A stretch of DNA of 64,000 nucleotides, taken from the NCBI GenBank assembly GCA_963834305.1, contig CAWIAX010000003.1, positions 2,046,001-2,110,000 of the forward strand, in the 5' to 3' direction. The notes under the pieces were generated by a model. It did not search any database. It saw only the letters and a program-made list of their open reading frames with translations, and had not been told where the DNA came from. The DNA is from JACCXG01 sp963834305 (lineage in GTDB: Bacteria; Acidobacteriota; Vicinamibacteria; Vicinamibacterales; 2-12-FULL-66-21). Shown here piece by piece: positions 41,776-52,569 of this stretch (its first letter is position 1; the number at the start of each line of letters is the position of its first letter). The translations under genes were made by a program, and so were the position numbers.

Positions 41776-43226
41776 CGCGGCGTCCTGGTTTCGAAGAAGG
41801 AGTCCCGGGCAAAGACGTAGCGGTAGGCGAGCTGCGGCGCCGCGAGGGGAACGGTCACGAAGACATCGTAGGCGTTGCGCCCGAGCTCCAGGCGCTGGCG
41901 GTCCATCATTCGCGTGCCGAAGAGCGCCATCAGGCCGAGGTTCCACCAGATCAGCAGCGCCGTCACGCCCCCGAGCGCGGCCCGTGTCCAGCCGGCGGGC
42001 ACCCGCTGCCAGAGCGCGGCGAAGCCCACGACCAGCACCGGCGTCAGCGCCACGAAGCGGCGCTGCCCGAAGGCGCCGGCCACGGTCCACGATTCGACAC
42101 ATCCTGAAATGTAGACCTGCGCGGCCGACGACACCAGCAGGGCGAGCGCTGTGGCACGGGTGGCCGATCCCGCGCCCGGCGGCGCGCCGGCGTCCCGCGC
42201 GCGCGCGAGCAGGATGAGCCCGGCGACCGCCAGCACCGCCACCGGCGTCCACCACAGGAAGCCGTGCGCCGGCGACAGGAGCACCTCGAGGGCGTGGGGC
42301 GAGGTCCAGGTGAGCTTGCGGGTCACGAGCGGAGACGGCCCCGGCCGGCCGTTGAGCGCGATGTAGGCCAGCACCTGCGGCAGATAGACGATGCCCGCGG
42401 CGGCGAGCCCCGCGAGCGGGATGCCGGCCTCCTGGCGCACGTCCAAGCCGCGCGCCAGGATCCGGCGCCGCGCCGACCACGCGTAATCGACGAGTGGACC
42501 GGCCAGCAGCACCACGTCCTGCTCGCGCACCATCGTCACCAGGCCGGCGGTGGCGCCGAGCGCGACGATCCCGGCGAGGGACCAGCGTTCGCGGGCCGCC
42601 AGCCATGCCGTGAACATCAGCGCGACGGCGAAGGCGGACACGGCGTGGGCCATGCCCGCCGCGAGATACATGTAGAACAGGAGCGGGGTGCCGATCCAGA
42701 TCACCACGGCGGGGAGCACGCCCGTGCCCGTCAGCCGCCTGGCGAGGCGGGCGGAGAGGAGGATGGCGGCAAAGCCGTAGAGCGCCGAACCGTAGCAGAC
42801 GGCGGCCAGGTAGGGCCACGAGTAGCCGTCGCGCGCCAGGTTCGCGCCGAGCGCGCGGCCCGCCAGCACCGCCCCGTCTGCCACGGCATAGAACGGCGCC
42901 CACAGCACCGCCGGCCCCATCGTCGCGAACGTGACCCGCAGCCCGGTTTCGGTGGTCCGCTCGAGATGGGTCTCGCGGAACCCGTCGAGCCGCGCGACCC
43001 CGTGGTCGTACATGTGGCGGTATTCGTTGTCGAACGAGACGTCGTGGTCGAACCACAGCGACCGCAGGAAGGCGAAGTACTGCACCTCGTCGGACGCGTA
43101 GAGGCGCACGTTCACCGCCGGCAGCGACAGCAGGAAGACCGCGAGCAGCGAGAGCGGCACCAGGCGCGGCCGGCGTGGTCCCGTCGCCGGTTGCGGTCTG
43201 GCTGGCCTCGAAAGCTCCTCTGGCAT
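41772..43226 (-). CDS. Polytopic GT-C-like membrane protein, first gene of the glycan operon
   Basis: About 484 residues, with about 10 membrane helices from residue 20 on. Just after the first helix it has SDEVQYFAFLRSLWFDHDVS, then FDNEYRHMYDHG, closely matching the corresponding part of the 680-residue protein at 32224-34266; the two lie at opposite ends of the operon. The acidic loop is the likely catalytic site of a lipid-linked sugar transferase (inference). The ATG at 43226 (MPEELSRPARP) is preferred; the frame extends 30 codons further upstream in a poor-quality stretch. Nothing else is seen in 43227-43370. Confidence 0.7.
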   Translation of the reverse strand: MPEELSRPARPQPATGPRRPRLVPLSLLAVFLLSLPAVNVRLYASDEVQYFAFLRSLWFDHDVSFDNEYRHMYDHGVARLDGFRETHLERTTETGLRVTFATMGPAVLWAPFYAVADGAVLAGRALGANLARDGYSWPYLAAVCYGSALYGFAAILLSARLARRLTGTGVLPAVVIWIGTPLLFYMYLAAGMAHAVSAFAVALMFTAWLAARERWSLAGIVALGATAGLVTMVREQDVVLLAGPLVDYAWSARRRILARGLDVRQEAGIPLAGLAAAGIVYLPQVLAYIALNGRPGPSPLVTRKLTWTSPHALEVLLSPAHGFLWWTPVAVLAVAGLILLARARDAGAPPGAGSATRATALALLVSSAAQVYISGCVESWTVAGAFGQRRFVALTPVLVVGFAALWQRVPAGWTRAALGGVTALLIWWNLGLMALFGTRMMDRQRLELGRNAYDVFVTVPLAAPQLAYRYVFARDSFFETRTPR

Positions 43227-43370
43227 GTCGTGTCTGTGCGGCTGGACTGCTGCGTGGAGGCGCCGCGCGCCGGGCCGAAGTGGTCGTTGTGTGCGATGGA
43301 CCCGAGCGGGCGGCACGCAGGTTCGTGACGAGAGGCCGCCTGGATTGTACCTGAGCCGCGCGGGCCCGCG

Positions 43371-44177
43371 CTACCGCGAGGCGAGCAGCACGTACTTCAG
43401 CAGCTGCGCCAGGTTGAACCCCGCGTGGCTGACCATCGGGGCGACCACGCTGCCGCGCACGTAGTAGAGCACGCCCCACGCGGCACCCAGGGCGCCGGTC
43501 GCGATTGCCGCGGCGTAGCCCTGGTCCACATGGCCCAGGCCGAAGACGACGCTGTACAGGATGATGCCGATGACCCCGCCGCCCAGGTACTGGTCGAACC
43601 GCCGGATGATGAAGCCGCGCTGAATCTCCTCCCGGACACCGCCCGCGAACATCACCACGAACGCGAAAATGGCGGCGTCGCGCGGCGTGGTGAGGAGGCG
43701 CTCGAACGGGTTGACCGGCACGTTCTGCAGCGACGGGTCGATCGTGAGCACCGTGGCCAGGACGAGGACCACGAGGGCAAAGGCCGCGGGAATGAGCGCG
43801 AGCCCGAGCAGCGCCTCGCGGCCCGGGGGGCGGCCGCCGAGCAGAAACCTGCCGAGCGGCTCGTGGTGCGCGCGCAGGAACAGGAAGACGAGGCTGACGA
43901 CCACGACCATGTCGATGAGGGACATGGCGATCACGAAGGCCGGCGACCAGCCGCCATCGGCGGTCCGGGCCTGCATGCCGAAGCCCGTGAGCGCGTCGAA
44001 CACGAGCAGCTGGGTCGGAAATCCGGAGCAGAGGATCACTTCGACCAGGGCGCCGAGCCGCTCGAGCGGGAGCGTCCGCCGGCGCCACGCCGGCGCCGGC
44101 ACGCCATCGGTGTTGCCCGGGGGATCGACCGCGACGGCGTCGGGAACGGCGGGGATGCCGGGTGCTTCAGGGAGCAC
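43371..44177 (-). CDS. CPBP-family intramembrane metalloprotease (CAAX-type)
   Basis: A 268-residue membrane protein with about 7-8 helices. The family motifs are present: EExxxR (GGVREEIQRGFI), FxxxH (FGLGHVDQG) and HxxxN (VSHAGFNLAQ). These Glu/His/Asn residues form the active site of CAAX-processing and bacteriocin-immunity type proteases. The target is not known. Start: GTG at 44177, directly downstream of a -10 hexamer, without a Shine-Dalgarno site. Confidence 0.87.
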   Translation of the reverse strand: MLPEAPGIPAVPDAVAVDPPGNTDGVPAPAWRRRTLPLERLGALVEVILCSGFPTQLLVFDALTGFGMQARTADGGWSPAFVIAMSLIDMVVVVSLVFLFLRAHHEPLGRFLLGGRPPGREALLGLALIPAAFALVVLVLATVLTIDPSLQNVPVNPFERLLTTPRDAAIFAFVVMFAGGVREEIQRGFIIRRFDQYLGGGVIGIILYSVVFGLGHVDQGYAAAIATGALGAAWGVLYYVRGSVVAPMVSHAGFNLAQLLKYVLLASR

Positions 44178-44183
44178 CCGGGG

Positions 44184-44189
44184 AATGTA
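44184..44189 (-). promoter_or_regulatory. -10 hexamer TACATT, 6 nt before a start codon
   Basis: On the minus strand TACATT is followed by exactly 6 nt (CCCCGG) and the GTG at 44177; leaderless-type start. Confidence 0.55.
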
Positions 44190-44220
44190 TCACCGAAGCC
44201 GCGCCGGCCGGTCCGCCGCG

Positions 44221-45165
44221 TCAGTTCCCGGCCGGGACCTGGAGGGTGAGCGGGGCCGCGAGCCGCACCGCGACCGGGGCGCCGGGTCCGAGGCGGATTT
44301 CCGCGCCGCGGGTGGAAAGGACTACGCCGGTGCCGGCCGCCCCGCCAATCGCGGCCCCCTTGGCGGCGCCATCGCCGCCACCGAGGATGCCGCCGACGAT
44401 CGCGCCGCCGGCCGCCGCGCCACCGATCTTGGCGGCGTCCTGCTTCTTCGTCGCCGGTGCCAGTCTCGATACCGGCTCGGTGCGGATGGCGATGCGCCCG
44501 GCGTCTCCCGGCGGCGCGATCGCGGTGAACCGGAAGGCGACGCGGGCGCGCCCCTTGACCCGGGCCGCGCGTTCGACCGACGTCACCACGCCCAGCACGC
44601 GCGTGCCGGCGGGCAGCACCTGCACCCCGTCCACGACCAGCGCCCGGCGGAGGGTGGCACGGACCGGGTCCTCGACCCTGCTCGAATCCGAGGCGATGGC
44701 CGACGAGAGCTCCACCGGCAGCAGCGTGCCGGACGGCACCGTCACGCTCCGGTGCCCGGCGCGGCGGGTGGCGGGAGCAGACGGCGTGCCCTCGACCGGA
44801 CCGGCATACCGATCTGGCGTGGTTTCGACGGTTCTGTCCGCGGCGTCACCCGCGGCGCCGGAGCCGGCGGCCGGCGTGGCCGGCCGGTCCGCGCCGGCTG
44901 GCGCCGGGGTCTTCCGTGGCGTCGCCGCGGCCACCGAGGTGATCTCGCGGCGGGCCACCGACTTCCTGGCGCCGTCCTGCTGCTCCACGATGACATGTTC
45001 CGGCCGGACTTCCACGAGGCGGCCCGACACGGTCACGCCCTCGCTGGTGTTCAGGGTGACGTCGCGGCCGGTTTCCAAAGCCAGCGGGTCGTCGTCTCCG
45101 CCCCTGGAGCAGCCGGGAGCCGCCAGGGTAGCGAGGAGGATGAACGAGGTGATGAGCGTTCGCAT
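44221..45165 (-). CDS. Lipoprotein with glycine zipper, function unknown
   Basis: A 314-residue protein; its signal peptide ends in APGC, a possible lipobox (Cys near residue 19). Residues about 25-75 look like a small beta domain (VSGRLVEVRPEHVIVEQQDG). Residues about 145-235 (VPSGTLLPVELSSAI ... VLPAGTRVLGVVTSVE) are reminiscent of the beta-barrel domain of VirB10/TrbI proteins, and about 248-280 are a glycine-zipper helix (GGAAAGGAIVGGILGGG). It may lie in the outer membrane. There is a purine-rich GGAGCGAGA before the ATG. The gene is divergent from the NtrC-type regulator at 45272. Confidence 0.65.
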   Translation of the reverse strand: MRTLITSFILLATLAAPGCSRGGDDDPLALETGRDVTLNTSEGVTVSGRLVEVRPEHVIVEQQDGARKSVARREITSVAAATPRKTPAPAGADRPATPAAGSGAAGDAADRTVETTPDRYAGPVEGTPSAPATRRAGHRSVTVPSGTLLPVELSSAIASDSSRVEDPVRATLRRALVVDGVQVLPAGTRVLGVVTSVERAARVKGRARVAFRFTAIAPPGDAGRIAIRTEPVSRLAPATKKQDAAKIGGAAAGGAIVGGILGGGDGAAKGAAIGGAAGTGVVLSTRGAEIRLGPGAPVAVRLAAPLTLQVPAGN

Positions 45166-45259
45166 GGTTCTCGCTCCAGAGCAACGGCCATGCCTGTATG
45201 GAACCGTCCGAAATCAAACTCATCCGGTTAAGAGCGTGTAATCCTTACCCTGGGAGTGT

Positions 45260-45265
45260 TAATCT
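45260..45265 (+). promoter_or_regulatory. -10 hexamer TAATCT, 6 nt before a start codon
   Basis: TAATCT, exactly 6 nt, then GTG at 45272. No Shine-Dalgarno site at proper distance; leaderless-type start for the two-component operon. Confidence 0.5.
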
Positions 45266-45271
45266 TTCCTA

Positions 45272-46717
45272 GTGGATGCAACAGAAGATACAAAAGTGCA
45301 AGCGGAAAGCCCCCGCCTCGAACCTGTCGGCGAGCGGGTCCTGATAGTTGAGGACGACCAGTCTACCCGTGAAGGGTTGTCGGAGCTGGTCCAGACCTGG
45401 GGGTTTCAAACCGAAGAAGCGGCGGACGGGGACGAAGGACTTCGGAAGGTCACGAGCTTCCGGCCGGCGATCATCGTGAGCGACATGGTCATGCCGCGGG
45501 TCGGAGGGATGGAACTGCTCCGCGCGCTGAAGGACCAGCTGTCCGACCTCACCCTCATCCTGCTGACGGCCCAGGGGACTGTTGAAACGGCGGTCGAGGC
45601 GATCAAGGAAGGGGCCTACGACTATCTGAGCAAGCCGGTCGACCCGCAGCGGTTGAAGATCCTGCTGCAGAAGGCGGTCGAGCGCCAGGACACCCTGCGG
45701 GAAGTCCGGAACCTGCGGCGCCAGCTGCGCGAGGCCGGAACCTTCGGCCGGATCGTCGGCAACAGTCCCAGCATCCGGTCGGTCTACCGCGTCATCGAGC
45801 AGGCGGCGCCGACCGTGGCCTCGGTGCTGATTTCCGGGGACTCGGGCACCGGCAAGGAGCTCGTGGCGCAGACCATCCACGAGCTCAGCCCGCGGTCGGC
45901 GTTCCCGTTCGTGGCGATCAACTGCGCGGCGATTCCCGAAACGCTGCTCGAGAGCGAGATTTTCGGCCACGAGAAGGGGGCGTTCACCGGCGCGCACGAC
46001 CGGCGGACGGGGGTGTTCGAGCTGGCGCACCGCGGCACGCTGTTCCTCGACGAGATCGCCGAGATGGTGCCGGGGACGCAGGTGAAGCTGCTGCGGGTGC
46101 TGCAGGAGCGCACGTTCCGGCGGCTGGGCGGCCGGCAGGAGCAGGCGGTGGACGTGCGGGTGATTGCCGCCACCAACGTCAACCCGATGGAGGCGGTCCG
46201 CAGCGGCAAGCTCCGCGAGGATCTTTTCTACCGGCTCAACGTGTTCGCCATCGAGCTGCCGCCGCTGCGCGAGCGCAAGGAGGACATCCCGCTGCTCGCC
46301 CACCACTTCCTGACGGAGTTCAACGCGCGCAACAACAAGTCGGTGCGGGCGGTGGACCAGGACGCCATCTACCTGCTCGAGCAGTATCCGTTTCCGGGCA
46401 ACATCCGCGAGCTGCGCAACGTGATGGAGCGGGCGACGATCCTGGCGGAAGGGGACTTCATCGAGCCCAGGCACCTGCCGCCGACGCTGGTCGCGAAGGG
46501 GGAGGAAACGCTCCCGACCGTCACGCTGTCGCCGGGCACCACGGTGGACGAGGCCGAGCGGCGGCTGATCCTCCTGACGCTCGACCATACCCGCAACAAC
46601 AAGACCCGCGCCGCGGAGATCCTCGGCATCAGCCTCAAGACGCTGCACAACAAGCTCAATCGCATGCGGGAGCAACTGGGCGACCGGCGGCAGGAGGCCG
46701 GCGCGAAACGGGAGTAG
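45272..46717 (+). CDS. NtrC-family sigma-54-dependent response regulator
   Basis: A 481-residue protein. Residues about 20-145 are a receiver domain (VLIVEDDQSTREG; phospho-acceptor Asp in IIVSDMVMPR; Lys in YLSKPV). The AAA+ domain has Walker A SGDSGTGKEL, the sigma-54 contact loop GAFTGA, and Walker B (GTLFLDEIAEM). The C-terminus is a Fis-type HTH (AAEILGISLKTLHNKLNRM). It should open promoters held by sigma-54 RNA polymerase. The kinase gene follows 7 bp downstream. No convincing -24/-12 promoter was found in the window. Confidence 0.93.
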   Translation: MDATEDTKVQAESPRLEPVGERVLIVEDDQSTREGLSELVQTWGFQTEEAADGDEGLRKVTSFRPAIIVSDMVMPRVGGMELLRALKDQLSDLTLILLTAQGTVETAVEAIKEGAYDYLSKPVDPQRLKILLQKAVERQDTLREVRNLRRQLREAGTFGRIVGNSPSIRSVYRVIEQAAPTVASVLISGDSGTGKELVAQTIHELSPRSAFPFVAINCAAIPETLLESEIFGHEKGAFTGAHDRRTGVFELAHRGTLFLDEIAEMVPGTQVKLLRVLQERTFRRLGGRQEQAVDVRVIAATNVNPMEAVRSGKLREDLFYRLNVFAIELPPLRERKEDIPLLAHHFLTEFNARNNKSVRAVDQDAIYLLEQYPFPGNIRELRNVMERATILAEGDFIEPRHLPPTLVAKGEETLPTVTLSPGTTVDEAERRLILLTLDHTRNNKTRAAEILGISLKTLHNKLNRMREQLGDRRQEAGAKRE

Positions 46718-46724
46718 CGCGCTG

Positions 46725-48638
46725 TTGAGCATCAAAGCCAAACAGGTGGCCGGCGTCACGACGCTGGTCGTCGTGATCGTCGCCATCCTCAGCGCCTACC
46801 ACCTCAGCACCCTGTCGGCGTACATGCTGGACGAGACAGCGTCCCGGGCGGAGCTGCTCTCCCAGGCGCTGTTCCAGCGGGCGCGCGAGGTCGTCTCCGA
46901 AGGGCCGGCCGATCCGTACAAGGCGTTGCGCGAGGACGGCGGGATCCGCTCGATTCTGCAGTCGAGCATCGCCTATTCGGCGCACGTGACCTACGCCGCC
47001 ATCGTCGACCCGCAGGGCATCGCGATTGCGCACGGCTTTCCGACGCGCGAAGGATCCCCTGTCCCCGAGCAGGAAGAGTTCGAGCCGCTGCTCGAGGCCG
47101 GTCCGGTGGCGCAGCTCCGGGCGGTCTATTCGGACCGCGCGTTCGAGGTGCGCCAGCCGCTCCTCGCTGGTGATGAGCAGTTCGGATCGATTCGCATCGG
47201 CGTCTCGACGCTGCTGGTGCGGACCGAGCTGAGCGGCGCGATGGAGCGGGCCGGCACCATCGTGCTGATTGCGCTGCTCGTGTCGTCGGTCGTGGCGGTG
47301 CTGCTCGCGCAGTGGATCGTCCGGCCCATCCACGTCATCCAGAGCAGCCTGAGCCGGCTGGGACGCGGCGAGCTCGATGTCCGGCTCGACCTCCCCGAAC
47401 AGGAGTTCAAGGACCTCGATTCGTCGTTCCGGGCGGTGAGCGAGCAGCTCGCCGCGCTTGGGAAAGGCCCGGCGTCGGGTGGCGACGGGGAAGCGACGCT
47501 GCGGGCGGGCGGCGGCGCCGACTACGAGTCGGTCATGGAGAACCTCGAGGATGCCGTGGCCTTGTTCTCGCCCCACGGCGAGGTCATCTTCAGCAATGCC
47601 GCCATGCGGGCGCTCGAGATCCACGACCTGCCGTCTTCACATCCGGTCCGGCAGCTGATCGACCGGACGCTGTCGTCGCGGAAGTCGGCCGGCCCCGTCT
47701 CGCTGTCGGTCTCGCGCGGCACCGTGCCCGACGGCCTGACGACCGACTCGGGGATCATCAACGGGCCGCTGCCGGCGGCCGTGCTGAAGGCGGTCGAGGC
47801 CGAGCCCGACACCGAGCGGCTGCTGATGTGCCACGCCATCGAGGACACCAACCACCGCTTCCTCGGCGCCATGCTGGTCGCGCGCAACGTCGGCTACCTG
47901 AACCAGGTGCACTCGACGCTCAACTATTCACGGAAGGCGGCGGCGCTCGGGCGGCTGCTGGCCGGCGTCGCCCACGAGGTGAAGAACCCGCTCAACGCCA
48001 TGACGATTCATCTCGAGCTGCTCAAGCAGAAGCTCGGCGCCATCCGCGAGCCGATCGTGGTGCCGTCGCCGGCCGGCGGCCCGGCCAAGACGCTCGACCT
48101 CTCGAAACACGTCGGCATCATCTCGAGCGAGATCCGCCGCCTCGACGAAGTCGTGGCCGGCTTCCTCAAGTTCGCGCGGCCGGAGGAGCTCAAGCTCCAG
48201 CCGATCCGCCTCGGCAACGTCCTGCACGACACGATCATGACCATCGCGCCGGAGGCGCAGCGCCGCCAGATCGTCATCAAGGAAGAGTGCCCGCCGGCGC
48301 TGCCGGACATCAACGCCGACCAGGGCATGCTGATGCAGGCGGTGCTGAACCTGGCGATCAACGCCCTCCAGGCCATGGGCAATGGCGGCACTCTGCGCAT
48401 GGGCTGCCGCGTGACCTCGCGCCGCCGCGTCGAGCTGTTCGTCGAGGACACCGGGGTGGGCATCGAACCCGAGCACCTGCCCCGCATCTTCGACCTGTAC
48501 TTCACCACCAAGGAAAAGGGCAGCGGCATCGGGCTGTCGATGGTGTTCCGCATCGTGCAGCTGCACGACGGCGAAGTGGAAGTGCAGTCCACGCCTGGCC
48601 GCGGCACCAAGTTCCGGCTGCTGTTCCCGCAGGCCTAG
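46725..48638 (+). CDS. Membrane sensor histidine kinase (HAMP-PAS-HisKA-HATPase)
   Basis: A 637-residue protein: membrane helix at about 7-27, a periplasmic sensor loop, a second helix at about 183-203, HAMP, a PAS domain at about 265-380, the HisKA motif GVAHEVKNPLNAM (His near 415) and the ATPase domain (N box NLAINALQAMG, DTGVGIEP, GSGIGLSMV). It should phosphorylate the sigma-54 activator encoded 7 bp upstream. The TTG at 46725 is the likely start (GGAG 11 nt upstream, and the first helix begins there). Confidence 0.9.
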   Translation: MSIKAKQVAGVTTLVVVIVAILSAYHLSTLSAYMLDETASRAELLSQALFQRAREVVSEGPADPYKALREDGGIRSILQSSIAYSAHVTYAAIVDPQGIAIAHGFPTREGSPVPEQEEFEPLLEAGPVAQLRAVYSDRAFEVRQPLLAGDEQFGSIRIGVSTLLVRTELSGAMERAGTIVLIALLVSSVVAVLLAQWIVRPIHVIQSSLSRLGRGELDVRLDLPEQEFKDLDSSFRAVSEQLAALGKGPASGGDGEATLRAGGGADYESVMENLEDAVALFSPHGEVIFSNAAMRALEIHDLPSSHPVRQLIDRTLSSRKSAGPVSLSVSRGTVPDGLTTDSGIINGPLPAAVLKAVEAEPDTERLLMCHAIEDTNHRFLGAMLVARNVGYLNQVHSTLNYSRKAAALGRLLAGVAHEVKNPLNAMTIHLELLKQKLGAIREPIVVPSPAGGPAKTLDLSKHVGIISSEIRRLDEVVAGFLKFARPEELKLQPIRLGNVLHDTIMTIAPEAQRRQIVIKEECPPALPDINADQGMLMQAVLNLAINALQAMGNGGTLRMGCRVTSRRRVELFVEDTGVGIEPEHLPRIFDLYFTTKEKGSGIGLSMVFRIVQLHDGEVEVQSTPGRGTKFRLLFPQA

Positions 48639-48658
48639 TCCTGCGCGTCGCGGTACGG

Positions 48659-48686
48659 GCGCGCGGGAAGTGGGTCCGTCGCGCGC
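48659..48686 (+). terminator. Hairpin after the kinase gene
   Basis: GCGCGCG (48659-48665) and CGCGCGC (48680-48686) form a 7-bp stem with a 14-nt loop, between the kinase stop and the next promoter-like hexamer. Weak as a terminator: no T-tract. Confidence 0.35.
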
Positions 48687-48696
48687 CGACCGGCGG

Positions 48697-48702
48697 TAGA
48701 AT
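48697..48702 (+). promoter_or_regulatory. -10 hexamer TAGAAT, 7 nt before a start codon
   Basis: TAGAAT, 7 nt, then GTG at 48710. This favours GTG 48710 over the in-frame ATGs at 48701 (inside the hexamer) and 48716. Confidence 0.5.
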
Positions 48703-48709
48703 GAGGACC

Positions 48710-49297
48710 GTGCCGATGACGAAACTCGCTGTCGTGCTGATGCTTGGCGCGCTGGCGGCCGGATGCATGACGACGCGTGCCAGTACGCCCATCGAGCGTC
48801 CCACGCTGGACGTGCCGCCCGCCCCCCCGCGGGTCATCGAGCAGGCTCCCGCGCCGGAGGTGGTGCCGCAGCCCCAGCCAGTCGAGGACCTGCCGCCGCC
48901 GCCGGCCATTCCGACCCCGCCCCGCCGCTCCCCCCGTGAAAACGGCTCACGCGAGGCACAGAAGCCGGAGACCAAGACCGATGCTGTCCCGGCGGCTGCC
49001 GAACCCCAGGCCGCCACGCCGGCCCCGGTGGCCCAGCCGGCACCCGTCCTGCGCACGCCGGCAACCGCCGATGCCGCCGCGTCGGAGCGCCAGATCCGCG
49101 ACACCATCGGCCGGGCCCAGAGCGGCCTGAGCAAAGTCAACTACCAGGGGCTGAGCCAGGAGCGCAAGAAGGCCTACGACGAGGCCAAGGACTTCATCAC
49201 CAGCGCGGAGGGGGCCATCAAGGCGGCCAACTTCGAGATAGCGAAGGAGTTCGCGGACAAGGCCGAGAAGCTCGCCCGCGTCCTGCAGGGCAGCTGA
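48710..49297 (+). CDS. Lipoprotein with helical C-terminal domain
   Basis: About 195 residues: MPMTKLAVVLMLGALAAGCM with lipobox AAGC, a Pro-rich linker (about 20-115), and a helical C-terminus (SERQIRDTIGRAQSGLSKVN ... KAANFEIAKEFADKAEKLAR) with the look of a coiled or TPR-like helical pair. The function is unknown. The Pro-rich arm may span the periplasm while the helices bind a partner. It follows the kinase gene but has its own promoter-like hexamer. Confidence 0.7.
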   Translation: MPMTKLAVVLMLGALAAGCMTTRASTPIERPTLDVPPAPPRVIEQAPAPEVVPQPQPVEDLPPPPAIPTPPRRSPRENGSREAQKPETKTDAVPAAAEPQAATPAPVAQPAPVLRTPATADAAASERQIRDTIGRAQSGLSKVNYQGLSQERKKAYDEAKDFITSAEGAIKAANFEIAKEFADKAEKLARVLQGS

Positions 49298-49308
49298 CGA
49301 GGCCGTCC

Positions 49309-49329
49309 GGGGCGCCCGCCAGGCGCCCC
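49309..49329 (+). terminator. GC-rich hairpin after the lipoprotein gene
   Basis: GGGGCGCC (49309-49316) pairs perfectly with GGCGCCCC (49322-49329) around a 5-nt loop, 11 bp after the stop codon. There is no T-run, but an A-rich stretch (GGAAAAATAG) lies about 20 nt downstream. Confidence 0.5.
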
Positions 49330-49421
49330 CACCCGCGGCCCCGGAAAAATAGGGCACTCAGAAAAACCCCGCGCCGATTGCCCTGTTCCAGCAAGATGTT
49401 GCGGCTGAGTTAATTGCAGGC

Positions 49422-49437
49422 CCCCATATCTTGTATG
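49422..49437 (+). promoter_or_regulatory. NrdR-box-like sequence upstream of nrdJ
   Basis: CCCCATATCTTGTATG resembles the NrdR box (acaCwATATaTwGtgt) in its core CNATATNTTGT. It lies just ahead of the -35 element of nrdJ. A poorer second copy may overlap the promoter at 49448-49463, but its spacing to the first (27 bp between starts) is not the usual 31-32 bp. Confidence 0.4.
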
Positions 49438-49444
49438 ATCGTCC

Positions 49445-49473
49445 TTGACACGATCGTTACACAGCGATAACGT
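49445..49473 (+). promoter_or_regulatory. Sigma-70-type promoter of nrdJ
   Basis: TTGACA (49445-49450), a 17-nt spacer, then TAACGT (49468-49473). A perfect -35 with ideal spacing and a weak -10; transcription would start near 49480, leaving a leader of about 175 nt. Confidence 0.55.
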
Positions 49474-49479
49474 TTCGCC

Positions 49480-49655
49480 CCGCGCCATCCGGACTGTAAA
49501 CCACCCAGCGTTTATGGTTGCCGGGGCCGAGGACGTCGTGGCTTTGGCTCGCCACGGCGCCCGTCGACCCGCACCGGGCGGACGCGCTTCCTTGATTTGA
49601 CAGTTCGTTGAGGGTCTGGCCGTGGGGACGGTCAAGACTCGCGCGCGGAGGGACT
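49480..49655 (+). other. nrdJ leader region
   Basis: About 175 nt between the putative promoter and the nrdJ ATG. It has a hairpin CGTGGC (49537-49542) / GCCACG (49551-49556) and other GC-rich short stems. I looked for cobalamin riboswitch hallmarks and did not see them. Confidence 0.4.
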
Positions 49656-52475
<2,820 letters not shown>

Positions 52476-52504
52476 CCGACGCCGCGATCCGGCGTATCTC
52501 CCCG

Positions 52505-52529
52505 GGGCCCGGTCGACGAGACCGGGCCC
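52505..52529 (+). terminator. Intrinsic terminator of nrdJ
   Basis: GGGCCCGGTC (52505-52514) pairs perfectly with GACCGGGCCC (52520-52529) around GACGA; a moderately T-rich tail (TTGCTGTCTGT) follows. It starts 29 bp after the stop codon. Confidence 0.85.
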
Positions 52530-52569
52530 TTGCTGTCTGTCCCCCCTGAGCTATGATCGGGCGGTCCCG

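Noticed and set aside
49480..49655. Cobalamin riboswitch before nrdJ
   Set aside because: Conserved core elements of the class (B12 box and the AGTCAGGA-like part) were not found.
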